This document shows positions 9,066 to 17,027 of a DNA stretch of 64,000 nucleotides, piece by piece (the first letter of the stretch is position 1; each line of letters starts with the position of its first letter). The DNA comes from Arthrobacter sp. StoSoilB20 (GTDB lineage Bacteria > Actinomycetota > Actinomycetes > Actinomycetales > Micrococcaceae). The position numbers and the translations under genes are program-made. The notes under the pieces were generated by a model, which ran no database searches, was not told the origin of the DNA, and saw only the letters and a program-made list of their open reading frames with translations. Location of the stretch: the NCBI RefSeq assembly GCF_019977295.1, contig NZ_AP024651.1:3534001-3598000 (forward strand), given 5' to 3'.

Positions 9066-10421
9066 TTACGCGTGCGCCTTGATGGCTGCTGCGAGGACCT
9101 CGAGGCCGTCGATCAGCAGTTCGTCGCTGATGACCAGCGGCGGGAGCAGGCGGATGACGTTGCCGTAGGTGCCACAGGTCAGGATGATGACGCCTTCCTT
9201 GAGGCAGGCGGCGGCAACGGCCTTGGTGAGCTCGGCGTTCGGCTCCTTGGAACCGGGCTGGACCAGCTCGATTGCCAGCATGGCGCCACGGCCGCGGATG
9301 TCGCCAACTACGGAAACTTCCCCAGCCAGTTCGCGGAGCTTGCCCAGTGCGAGCTCTTCGATGTGGCGGGCGCGGCCGTTGAGGTCGTGCTGCTCCATGG
9401 TGTCGATCGCTGCAAGTGCTGCGGCGCAGGCAACCGGGTTGCCACCGTAGGTGCCGCCGAGGCCGCCGGGGTGAACGGCGTCGAGCAGGTCTGCACGGCC
9501 GGTGATGGCGGACAGCGGGAGGCCGCCGGCGATGCCCTTGGCCATGGTGATGATGTCCGGGACAACGCCTTCGTGGTCAACGGCGAACCATTCGCCGGTG
9601 CGGCAGAAACCGGACTGGACCTCGTCTGCGATGAAGACGATGCCCTTTTCCTTGGCCCACTCGGACAATGCCGGGAGGAAGCCTTCGGCCGGGACGATGA
9701 AGCCACCTTCACCCTGGATGGGTTCGATGATGATGGCGGCAACCTGGTCGCCACCGATCTGCTTTTCGATCATGGTGATGGCGCGCTTGGCGGCCTCGGC
9801 ACCGGTGATCTCCGGGTTCTCTTCACGGAACGGGTAGCTCATGGGCATGCGGTAGACCTCGGGCGCGAACGGGCCGAAGTTGGTCTTGTACGGCATGGCC
9901 TTGGCAGTCAGCGCCATGGTCAGGTTGGTGCGGCCGTGGTAGGCGTGGTCAAAAGCTACGACGGCGTCGCGGCCGGTGGCCAGGCGGGCAACCTTGACGG
10001 CGTTCTCCACGGCTTCAGCGCCGGAGTTGAACAGCACGGTGCGCTTGGCGTGGTCGCCCGGGGTGAGGCGGTTGAGCTGCTCGGCAACTGCAACGTAGCC
10101 CTCGTACGGGGTGACCATGAAGCAGGTGTGCGTGAAGTGCGCGGCAGCTTCCTGGACGGCAGCGACGACGGCGGGGTCGGACGCGCCGACGCTGGTCACG
10201 GCGATGCCGGAGCCGAGGTCGATGAAGGAGTTGCCGTCGACGTCGCGGATGATGCCGCCGTCGGCGTCTTCAACGTAGACGGGGACGCCGGAGGCGACGC
10301 CGGCAGCAACGACGGCGGAGCGACGCTCGGCAAGTGCCTGCGACTTGGGGCCGGGGAAAGCGCCGTTGATGTTGCGCTTCTGCTCGATGCGGTACGAGAG
10401 TTCGTTCGCGGTGGTGGTCAT
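9066..10421 (-). CDS. gabT: 4-aminobutyrate-2-oxoglutarate transaminase
   Basis: A 451-residue class-III PLP aminotransferase. The ATG at 10421 is preferred because an AGAAAGG ribosome-binding site lies about 10 bp before it. Motifs include FNSGAEAVENAVKVAR (phosphate binding), FDHAYHGRTN, the cofactor aspartate in FIADEVQSGF, and the Schiff-base lysine at about Lys295 in MAKGIAGGLPLSA. GabT converts GABA and 2-oxoglutarate to succinate semialdehyde and glutamate. The aminobutyraldehyde dehydrogenase gene precedes it on the same strand by about 60 bp, and a PucR-type regulator is divergent from that pair. The three genes together look like a putrescine/GABA catabolic unit. Family call is firm. 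Confidence 0.94.
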   Translation of the reverse strand: MTTTANELSYRIEQKRNINGAFPGPKSQALAERRSAVVAAGVASGVPVYVEDADGGIIRDVDGNSFIDLGSGIAVTSVGASDPAVVAAVQEAAAHFTHTCFMVTPYEGYVAVAEQLNRLTPGDHAKRTVLFNSGAEAVENAVKVARLATGRDAVVAFDHAYHGRTNLTMALTAKAMPYKTNFGPFAPEVYRMPMSYPFREENPEITGAEAAKRAITMIEKQIGGDQVAAIIIEPIQGEGGFIVPAEGFLPALSEWAKEKGIVFIADEVQSGFCRTGEWFAVDHEGVVPDIITMAKGIAGGLPLSAITGRADLLDAVHPGGLGGTYGGNPVACAAALAAIDTMEQHDLNGRARHIEELALGKLRELAGEVSVVGDIRGRGAMLAIELVQPGSKEPNAELTKAVAAACLKEGVIILTCGTYGNVIRLLPPLVISDELLIDGLEVLAAAIKAHA

Positions 10422-10480
10422 GGGGTGGTTGCCTTTCTGGGAAATTCGTACGGGTGGGGCGGACGCGCTACGCAACTGCG

Positions 10481-11911
10481 TTATGCATCTAGTGCAGACA
10501 TCACGTGCTTGATGCGCGTGTAGTCCTCCACGCCGTACATGGAGAGGTCCTTGCCGTAGCCGGACTGCTTGAAGCCGCCGTGGGGCATCTCTGCCGTCAG
10601 GAGGATGTGTGTGTTGATCCAGACCGCACCGAAGTCCAGGTCACGGCTCATGCGCATTGCCGTTCCGTGGTCGGTGGTCCAGACGCTGGACGCCAAGGCG
10701 TATTCGACGTCGTTGGCGAGCTCGAGCGCTTCTGCTTCGGTGCTGAACTTCTGGACGGTGATGACCGGGCCGAAGGTTTCCTTCTGCACGATGTCATCGG
10801 TCTGCTTGGCGCCGGAGATGATGGTGGGCTCGAAGAAGAAGCCCTTCTCCCCTGCGCGGTGGCCACCGGTTTCGATCTTGCAGTTGGCCGGAAGGTGCTC
10901 CACTACCGAGGTGACGGCGTTGAAGTGGTTCACGTTGTTGAGCGGGCCGAAGTAATTCTCTTCGTCGTTCTGCGAACCGGTGTGCAGAGTCTTGGTGTGT
11001 TCCACCATGGCTGCCACGACGTCGTCGTGAACGGAGTCCTCCACCAACACGCGGGTGATGGCGGTGCAGTCCTGGCCGGCGTTGAAGAATGCGAACTCGG
11101 CGATGGCCGCGGCGCTCTTCTTGATGTCGGCGTCCTTGAAGACGATGGCCGGAGCCTTGCCGCCAAGTTCCAGGTGTGCACGCTTGAGTCCCTTGGCTGC
11201 GCCGCTTGCAACGGCGATGCCGGCGCGGACGGAACCGGTGATGGAAACCAGGCCGGGAACCTTGTGGTCCACCATCATGGCGCCGGTCTCACCGGTGCCA
11301 AGGACCACGTTCAGGACACCGGCCGGGAAGATCTCGCCGGCCAGGCGGGCCAGCACCAAGGTGGATTCCGGGGTGGTGTCCGAGGGCTTCAGGACGATGG
11401 TGTTGCCAGCAGCCAGTGCGGGGCCGATCTTCCAGATGGCCATGAGGAACGGGTAGTTCCACGGGGCAACCTGGGCTACGACGCCGATCGGTTCACGGCG
11501 TACGTAGGAGGTGTGGCCCTCGAAGTATTCGCCTGCGGACTTGCCTTCCATGATGCGTGCGGCACCGGCAAAGAAGCGGAGCTGGTCTGCGCCTGCGGCA
11601 ACTTCTTCGGAGGCGATCAGGGAGCGAACCTGCCCGGTGTTGCGGTGCTGGGCGTCAACGAGCTCGTCGCTGTTGGCTTCCACGGCGTCGGCGAGCTTGA
11701 GCAGCATGAGCTGGCGCTGTCCGGGGGTGGCGTGCTTCCACGTCTTGAAGGCCTCAGCTGCTGCGGTCATTGCAGCATCGACGTCGGCCTGCACCGAAAT
11801 GGGCGACTTGGCAACGATTTCCCCATTGGTGGGGTTCACGATGTCCAGAAGACCCGTACCTGCCGGCGTAACGAATTCGCCGTTGATGAAGTTCTGCAAG
11901 GTTTGAACCAC
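10481..11911 (-). CDS. Gamma-aminobutyraldehyde dehydrogenase (PatD/YdcW-like)
   Basis: A 476-residue aldehyde dehydrogenase beginning at GTG 11911, with AGAGG upstream; a longer start at ATG 11940 is possible. The NAD site is VAPWNYPFLMAIWKIGPALA, the glutamate loop LELGGKAPAIVF, and the nucleophile about Cys282 in FFNAGQDCTAITR. The GKAPA and AGQDCTA forms, AGEYFEGHTSYVRREP, and the C-terminal segment LTAEMPHGGFKQSGYGKD are characteristic of PatD-type enzymes. These oxidise 4-aminobutanal, from putrescine, to GABA. It lies directly upstream of gabT, which uses that GABA. Specificity is inferred from subgroup motifs and context. Confidence 0.87.
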   Translation of the reverse strand: MVQTLQNFINGEFVTPAGTGLLDIVNPTNGEIVAKSPISVQADVDAAMTAAAEAFKTWKHATPGQRQLMLLKLADAVEANSDELVDAQHRNTGQVRSLIASEEVAAGADQLRFFAGAARIMEGKSAGEYFEGHTSYVRREPIGVVAQVAPWNYPFLMAIWKIGPALAAGNTIVLKPSDTTPESTLVLARLAGEIFPAGVLNVVLGTGETGAMMVDHKVPGLVSITGSVRAGIAVASGAAKGLKRAHLELGGKAPAIVFKDADIKKSAAAIAEFAFFNAGQDCTAITRVLVEDSVHDDVVAAMVEHTKTLHTGSQNDEENYFGPLNNVNHFNAVTSVVEHLPANCKIETGGHRAGEKGFFFEPTIISGAKQTDDIVQKETFGPVITVQKFSTEAEALELANDVEYALASSVWTTDHGTAMRMSRDLDFGAVWINTHILLTAEMPHGGFKQSGYGKDLSMYGVEDYTRIKHVMSALDA

Positions 11912-12055
11912 GGTGTGCAACCTCTTTCGGTGTCTGGGCATGGGTTTTAGCTGATCAGAGCCTATGCCAGGGAGGGGGTCCAAGGAATAGTCAGCTGCAC
12001 ACAGAGGAGGCCTCGGCTTAGTGCGCTTGACCAGCGCCGGGTTAGGCTTTTAAGC

Positions 12056-13498
12056 ATGGCAATGTCCCTCGCTTCGCTCGTCGCTGTCCCCTCCCTGAAA
12101 CTCCGTCAGGCCGGCCTGGCCGAAACCACCTGGAACCAGGACATCAGCTGGGTTGCCGTCACGGAATTGGAGGATCCCCAGCGCTTCCTCAGCGGCGGGG
12201 AACTGGTCCTCACCACCGGCCTGCGCCTCAAGAGCGCCGCGGACCAGAGGCGCTTTGTCCGTCAGGTCCAGCGGGCCGGCGCAGTGGGCATCGGCTTCGG
12301 CATCGGCCTTACCCATGAGGCAGTTCCGGAGGCACTGATTGCAGAAGCAAACCGCTGGGGCCTTCCACTGGTGCAGGTGCCCTACGAGATCCCCTTCATT
12401 GCCATCGGAAAACTGGTGGCGGAGTCGCACTCGGCGGACCACTACTCCAACCTTGAGCGCCTCTTGGCGGGACATCAGATCCTGGCCCGCTCGCTGCTCA
12501 CCGGCGGTGGCCTGAACGAACTCCTCAAGCAACTGGGCAGCATGCTCCGCACGGACGTTGTGCTCACCCAGTTCAGCGCGCAGTTGTACAACAGTGTTGC
12601 GGGAAAACCGGCGCCGACGGCGGATGGCTGGGCGTCCTACCCGATTCCCACCGGCCGCAGGGACGCCTGCACGCTCTGGTTGAGGCAGCCGTTTGTGGAC
12701 TCGGGAATCGTCAGTTATGCGCAGAACCTCATCAGCGTGGAACTGAACAACATGGTCAAGCAGCGCCAGTCCCAGCGGGCCATGGCCGGCCAGGTGCTGG
12801 ACGACGTCATCCACGGCACTTTGGAGACCATTGAGGCGGCCCGGCGTTTGGCCGGCGTTGGCATCAACAGCACCCGGAAGAATGTGGTGCTGGTTGCCGA
12901 GTCCACGGCCCACCACAAACAACTGGTCAGCATCTCACTGCCCCAGGCGCTGGAAGCGGGCGTCAGCGCCGTCGTCGGGAAGGACCTGGTAACGGTCATC
13001 AGCGACGACGGTACCTCGGCTACCGCTCTGGCCAAGAGCCTCAGCGATCATTTGCAGGAAGCCGGTATCCACGCCGTCATTGGGATCGGGGGCGCCTACA
13101 CCAAGCCGAACGGTTTGCGCTGGAGCTACTTTGAAGCGCGCGACGCCGTGGCGCACGGCTTGCCGGTCAACGAGCCGGAGCGCCTGAGCCTGACCTCGCT
13201 GTTGCTCGCCAGTGAGGACGTTCCCCTGGCAGACATGGCCAGCGAATCCCTTACGCCTTTGCGGAAGTTCGACGCCGCCCACGGTGCCGAACTGGTGGCC
13301 ACCCTGGAGAGCTACCTGAACCACAACGGCTCGGTGGCAGCCGTGGCTGAAGCCCTCACCTTGCACCGCAACACGGTCCGTTACCGTTTGGCCCAGATCA
13401 CTGAACTGACGGGCTACGACCCCTCGCAGACGCAGGACCGCGTGCAGCTTTGGCTGGCTTTGGCTGTCCAGCGCCTCGGTTCCCGCAACCCCCGCTGA
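12056..13498 (+). CDS. PucR family transcriptional regulator (putrescine/GABA cluster)
   Basis: A 480-residue protein with the PucR layout. An N-terminal purine-catabolism-type domain includes WVAVTELEDPQRFLSGGELV. A GGDEF-like middle follows, and the C-terminal HTH_30 motif LHRNTVRYRLAQITELTGYD lies at about residues 435-460. PucR-type regulators act as metabolite-responsive activators or repressors of adjacent catabolic genes. It is divergent from the aminobutyraldehyde dehydrogenase/gabT pair with about 145 bp between the starts, so control of that pair is the natural inference. The ligand cannot be read from the sequence. The start at 12056 has no strong ribosome-binding site. Confidence 0.88.
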   Translation: MAMSLASLVAVPSLKLRQAGLAETTWNQDISWVAVTELEDPQRFLSGGELVLTTGLRLKSAADQRRFVRQVQRAGAVGIGFGIGLTHEAVPEALIAEANRWGLPLVQVPYEIPFIAIGKLVAESHSADHYSNLERLLAGHQILARSLLTGGGLNELLKQLGSMLRTDVVLTQFSAQLYNSVAGKPAPTADGWASYPIPTGRRDACTLWLRQPFVDSGIVSYAQNLISVELNNMVKQRQSQRAMAGQVLDDVIHGTLETIEAARRLAGVGINSTRKNVVLVAESTAHHKQLVSISLPQALEAGVSAVVGKDLVTVISDDGTSATALAKSLSDHLQEAGIHAVIGIGGAYTKPNGLRWSYFEARDAVAHGLPVNEPERLSLTSLLLASEDVPLADMASESLTPLRKFDAAHGAELVATLESYLNHNGSVAAVAEALTLHRNTVRYRLAQITELTGYDPSQTQDRVQLWLALAVQRLGSRNPR

Positions 13499-13585
13499 GC
13501 GTCCCTCAACTTCCGCAGCGTCCCCATAGGTTCCAACGGAAAGCTTCGAGTTCCAGCGGAGAGCTTCACCACAAAACTGTGGACT

Positions 13586-13604
13586 TTAGACGTCAAACGT
13601 CTAA
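13586..13604. promoter_or_regulatory. Perfect 8-bp inverted repeat, candidate FadR-type operator
   Basis: TTAGACGT-CAA-ACGTCTAA is a perfect dyad that ends 9 bp before the start of the CynX-type transporter gene. The core CGT...ACG spacing resembles GntR/FadR-family sites. The regulator encoded as the second gene of the same unit is a FadR-type protein, so autoregulation is likely. The regulator link is inference. Confidence 0.7.
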
Positions 13605-13613
13605 CCTTTAGAT

Positions 13614-14888
13614 ATGGCAGCGACTACTCCCCTTACCCCCAGCACCGGAAACATTCCTACCGTTGGCCCTGCCCAGGCCCTGTCTGCGCAGGCGGTCCCC
13701 AAAACGCGCGTGGTCGCCGTCGTCGGCATTATTGCCGTGGTCCTTATCGGTTTGAATCTACGCGCAGGCATCACCAGCGCCGCAGCACTGTTCCACGAAC
13801 TGCAGCAGGTCCTTGGCTACGGTGCTTTGGTGGCGTCCATCCTGCCATCCATCCCGCTCCTGTGCTTTGCGGTTGCAGGTTTGGGAACGTCCTGGCTGAC
13901 CCGCCGCGTAGGCGTAGAGAAAGCCATCGCCATCGCCTTGGCATTGCTGGCCGGTGGTTTGTTGGTGCGTGGGGTTCCGGTGACCGGCGCACTGCTTGGC
14001 GGCACGGTCCTGGCAATGTCCGGCCTGGCAGTGTGCAACGTGGCCATGCCGTCCTTCATCCGCGAACACTACTCCGAGCGCACCTCCATGATGACGGGCC
14101 TTTACACCTTCACCATGTCCGGCGGCGCCACCTTTGCCGCGGTCGTCAGTGTTCCCTTGGCGCAGGAACTCGGCTCGCCCTCCATGGGCTTGGCGGCTTG
14201 GGGCCTGCTGGGTGTCGCAGCCCTCCTCGGTTTCCTGCCCATAGTCCTGCACACCCACCGGAACGCCACCAGGATTGATCGGCCCCGGGTCTCCATGTGG
14301 CCGCTGCTGCGTACCCGCCTGGGCATCCTCATCACCGCGATCTTCACCTTCCAGGCTTTCCTGGCATATGCCGTGATGAGCTGGTTCGCCTACATTCTGA
14401 CCTCGCAGGGTCTCAGCGCTTCCGAAAGTGGTCTCCAGTTCGGCGTGATGCAGCTGGTCTCCGTCGCTGCCGGCATGATCCTGCTCGCCTTCGGTTCCCG
14501 CCCCGGCATGCTCCGCCCCGCGCTGTATCTGGCCAGCAGCTCAACCTTGCTGGCCATCGCCGCCATGGTCTGGCTGCCGACGTCGTTGGCGGTCGTTCCC
14601 GCCGTCCTGTTCGGCTTCGGCTTGGGCATCTTCCCGCTGGTTCTGGTGATCATCAGCCGCAGTGGACGCTCGACGGCGGAAACCACCGCGCTCTCCACCA
14701 TCGCCCAATCGCTGGGATACTTGATTGCGGCAATCGGCCCGTTTGGCATGGGCCTGCTCCACAGCGCCACCGGCGGCTGGGTGCTGCCCCTGAGCCTGTT
14801 GTCGGTCGTGGCCGTGGCTCTCATGGTTACCTGCCACTTGCTCACCAGCAAGCGCACTGCCACCAAGACCGGACCGAGGACAGCATGA
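13614..14888 (+). CDS. CynX/NimT family MFS transporter
   Basis: A 424-residue membrane protein with a polar N-terminal tail of about 35 residues and about 12 hydrophobic segments. The first helix region, VLIGLNLRAGITSAAALF, is typical of CynX/NimT (cyanate/2-nitroimidazole) transporters. ATG 13614 lies 9 bp after a perfect operator-like dyad. The stop overlaps the start of the next gene (ATGA), so the transporter and the FadR-type regulator are translationally coupled. The substrate is unknown. Members of the group export or import small anions and drugs, and annotation as a cyanate transporter is often not proven. Confidence 0.88.
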   Translation: MAATTPLTPSTGNIPTVGPAQALSAQAVPKTRVVAVVGIIAVVLIGLNLRAGITSAAALFHELQQVLGYGALVASILPSIPLLCFAVAGLGTSWLTRRVGVEKAIAIALALLAGGLLVRGVPVTGALLGGTVLAMSGLAVCNVAMPSFIREHYSERTSMMTGLYTFTMSGGATFAAVVSVPLAQELGSPSMGLAAWGLLGVAALLGFLPIVLHTHRNATRIDRPRVSMWPLLRTRLGILITAIFTFQAFLAYAVMSWFAYILTSQGLSASESGLQFGVMQLVSVAAGMILLAFGSRPGMLRPALYLASSSTLLAIAAMVWLPTSLAVVPAVLFGFGLGIFPLVLVIISRSGRSTAETTALSTIAQSLGYLIAAIGPFGMGLLHSATGGWVLPLSLLSVVAVALMVTCHLLTSKRTATKTGPRTA

Positions 14889-15565
14889 CCCTGACCCCTT
14901 CGCATCGCCCGGCCCTTGCCGAGGAGATCACCGCCAAGCTGCGGGACATGATCAAGTCCGGCGAGTGGCCGCTCCAGGAGCGGATCCCCGCGGAACCTGA
15001 GCTGATGTCCACCTTGGGCGTTTCCCGGGGTACCTTGCGCGAGGCAATCAAGGCACTGGCCCATTCGGGCATGCTGGAAGTACGTCGCGGCGATGGCACC
15101 TATGTCCGGGCAAACAGCGAGATGTCCGGCGCGGCGCAGCGCATGTACCTGGAGCACACGCAGGAACATATCGTTGAGGTCCGGCTTGGCCTGGACACCC
15201 AGGCGGCCCGCCTCGCCACCAAACACGCCACCGCCGAGGACCTGGCCGAGATGCGCCGCCTCCTTGCGCTCCGCCACGACGCCTGGCAGGCCGAGGACTA
15301 CCCCACGTGGGCCAGCGCCGACTGGGAGTTCCACGAGCGGGTCGCACTGGCATCGGGCAATCCCCTGCTGCATCAGCTGTACGTTTCGTTCGGCGGAGTG
15401 TTCCACAACGACCTCCTCCGCCAGCAGCGCAAGGACGGCTTCAACGGCATTCCACGCGAGGGCCATGACGAACTGGTTGACGCCCTTGAAGCCCATGATC
15501 CGGAGGCCGCAATCCAGAGCGTGTACCGGAACCTGGACTACTGCTCGGATAAGGCGCCGCGGTAG
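14885..15565 (+). CDS. FadR/GntR family transcriptional regulator
   Basis: A 226-residue protein starting at the ATG that overlaps the transporter stop. The N-terminal winged helix has RIPAEPELMSTLGVSRGTLREAIKAL (shown in part: VSRGTLREAI) and the wing LEVRRGDGTYV. The C-terminal half is an FCD-type ligand domain with the helical EVRLGLDTQAARLA segment and metal-site-like histidines (DWEFHERV, EGHDELVDAL). FCD regulators usually repress their own operon and release DNA on binding a small carboxylate. The dyad at 13586-13604 is the best candidate operator. Confidence 0.9.
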   Translation: MTLTPSHRPALAEEITAKLRDMIKSGEWPLQERIPAEPELMSTLGVSRGTLREAIKALAHSGMLEVRRGDGTYVRANSEMSGAAQRMYLEHTQEHIVEVRLGLDTQAARLATKHATAEDLAEMRRLLALRHDAWQAEDYPTWASADWEFHERVALASGNPLLHQLYVSFGGVFHNDLLRQQRKDGFNGIPREGHDELVDALEAHDPEAAIQSVYRNLDYCSDKAPR

Positions 15566-15574
15566 CTTTTCTGT

Positions 15575-16939
15575 TTACGGCACTGTTTCAACGCCGGCCC
15601 CGGCGGCGTCCCTGAACCTGGCATTGATCAGGACAACCTCCCGTCCGGCCCGGTCCAGGAGACTTGCGGCGACACTCGCCCGGTATCCCGTGGCGCAGTG
15701 CACCCAGGTCCTGTGATCCGGCAGTTCGGTGATCCTCCCGAGGAGCTCGTAGACGGGCACGTTCAGCGCACCCTTGATATGGGAAGTGGTGAACTCGTCC
15801 GGACGCCGGACGTCCAGCACCAAGTCCTCCGGCTTCCGCTCGCTTGCAAAGAGGTTCCAGTCTCCGTGCCCATAGCTCGTCCGGGGATGGTCGGCGGCCA
15901 ACAAAACGGCTTCAGGCCCGACGGCGGCATCCGGGCTGTCGATGCCGATCCTCGCCAAGTCACGGATCGCCTTTTCAACCTCACTGAGCGGGCCCAGCAA
16001 TGTGAGCGGTTGGTTCCAGGGGATCACCCAACCCAGGTAGCTGGTGAAGTTGTCACCGCGGCCATATTCGAAGCCCACGCTGCCTTGAAGGTGGCCGTCC
16101 GCAAATGCCACCCTGTGGCGGAGGTCCACCACCCACTCCCCTGCCCTCAACCGCCGGCTCAGTTCCTCAGGATCAACTGAGTCCGGAAGTGTGAGGTCCG
16201 GTCGGCCCGGTCCGGCCGCATTCAGCGGGCTCATGTGGGCGTAGTACGCAGGATAGGCAGTGATGTTCGCCAACAATTCCGAGACGAAGTGGTGCTCGCT
16301 GGAATCGGTCAAGGCATGGTTGGACTCTGCCTGCTCAGCAATTGTCGAAAATTCCTGATGGCTCGCGGGCCCGATCGAACAGAACGAACCGAAGCCATGG
16401 GTCGGGTACAGCGCAGCCTCCGGACGGGAAGCATCCACCAGGCGCCGCACGGACGAATACTGGTCATGGGCCAGCTTGGCAGTGTCACGAGGGGAGACCA
16501 GGTCCGTCCGCCCTACTGAACCGTAGAGCAAGCTGCCGCCGGAAAACACAGCCTCCCGGCCGCCGTCGTGCGTGTCATCCCGCACCACGTACGAAAGGTG
16601 CGTGTGGGTGTGGCCCGGCGTCGCAACGACCGAAACCGCGAGCCTGCCGACGCGCAGGACCTGGCCGTCGGTGACGGGAACCCTCACAAACGAAACCTCA
16701 TCCGCCGCGTTCACCAGATACGCGGCACCGTGCTTCTCCGCCAGGACCAAACCGCCGGTGACGTAGTCATTGTGCAGGTGCGTTTCGGCCACATGCGTGA
16801 TCCGGACACCGGCGTCACGGGCAGCCTTTTCAGCCCGGTCAATGTCCCGTTGAGGGTCAATCACCAAGGCCACGGAGCCGTCGTGCACCAAATAGCTGCG
16901 GTCCCCCAACTGGGGAGTTTCGATGACCACGACATCCAT
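15575..16939 (-). CDS. MBL-fold hydrolase fused to two rhodanese domains
   Basis: A 454-residue, three-domain protein. Residues 1 to about 210 are a metallo-beta-lactamase fold of the persulfide-dioxygenase (ETHE1-like) group, with the metal motif THLHNDYVTGG and a further GHTHTH. The first rhodanese domain, at about 245-345, has no cysteine in its active loop (LTLLGPLSE) and appears inactive. The second, at about 365-450, keeps the catalytic loop VHCATGYRAS with about Cys415. Relatives oxidise or transfer sulfane sulfur such as glutathione or low-molecular-weight thiol persulfides. It converges with the FadR-type gene and is not in an obvious operon. The substrate carrier in this organism is not known. 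Confidence 0.87.
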   Translation of the reverse strand: MDVVVIETPQLGDRSYLVHDGSVALVIDPQRDIDRAEKAARDAGVRITHVAETHLHNDYVTGGLVLAEKHGAAYLVNAADEVSFVRVPVTDGQVLRVGRLAVSVVATPGHTHTHLSYVVRDDTHDGGREAVFSGGSLLYGSVGRTDLVSPRDTAKLAHDQYSSVRRLVDASRPEAALYPTHGFGSFCSIGPASHQEFSTIAEQAESNHALTDSSEHHFVSELLANITAYPAYYAHMSPLNAAGPGRPDLTLPDSVDPEELSRRLRAGEWVVDLRHRVAFADGHLQGSVGFEYGRGDNFTSYLGWVIPWNQPLTLLGPLSEVEKAIRDLARIGIDSPDAAVGPEAVLLAADHPRTSYGHGDWNLFASERKPEDLVLDVRRPDEFTTSHIKGALNVPVYELLGRITELPDHRTWVHCATGYRASVAASLLDRAGREVVLINARFRDAAGAGVETVP

Positions 16940-16985
16940 GCTTCAGGGTACAACCGGGCGCAATGAAGGGGACTAAAAACAGAAA

Positions 16986-17012
16986 CGGGGCCACTCCCAA
17001 GGAGTGACCCCG
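16986..17012. terminator. Hairpin terminator after the second fprA
   Basis: A 12-bp stem (CGGGGCCACTCC with GGAGTGACCCCG, one mismatch) and a 3-nt loop lie just beyond the stop of the second FprA gene on the minus strand. The sequence beyond it on that strand is T-rich (TTTCTGTTTTTAG), which fits intrinsic termination of the siroheme/FprA operon. Confidence 0.8.
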
Positions 17013-17027
17013 CCCGCAAACGGAAAA

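Noticed and set aside
13586..13604. McbR-type sulfur operator (TAGAC-N6-GTCTA)
   Set aside because: The half-sites match but the spacing is seven, not six, bases. The adjacent genes are a transporter and its own FadR-type regulator rather than sulfur genes, so autoregulation by the FadR-type protein is a better reading.
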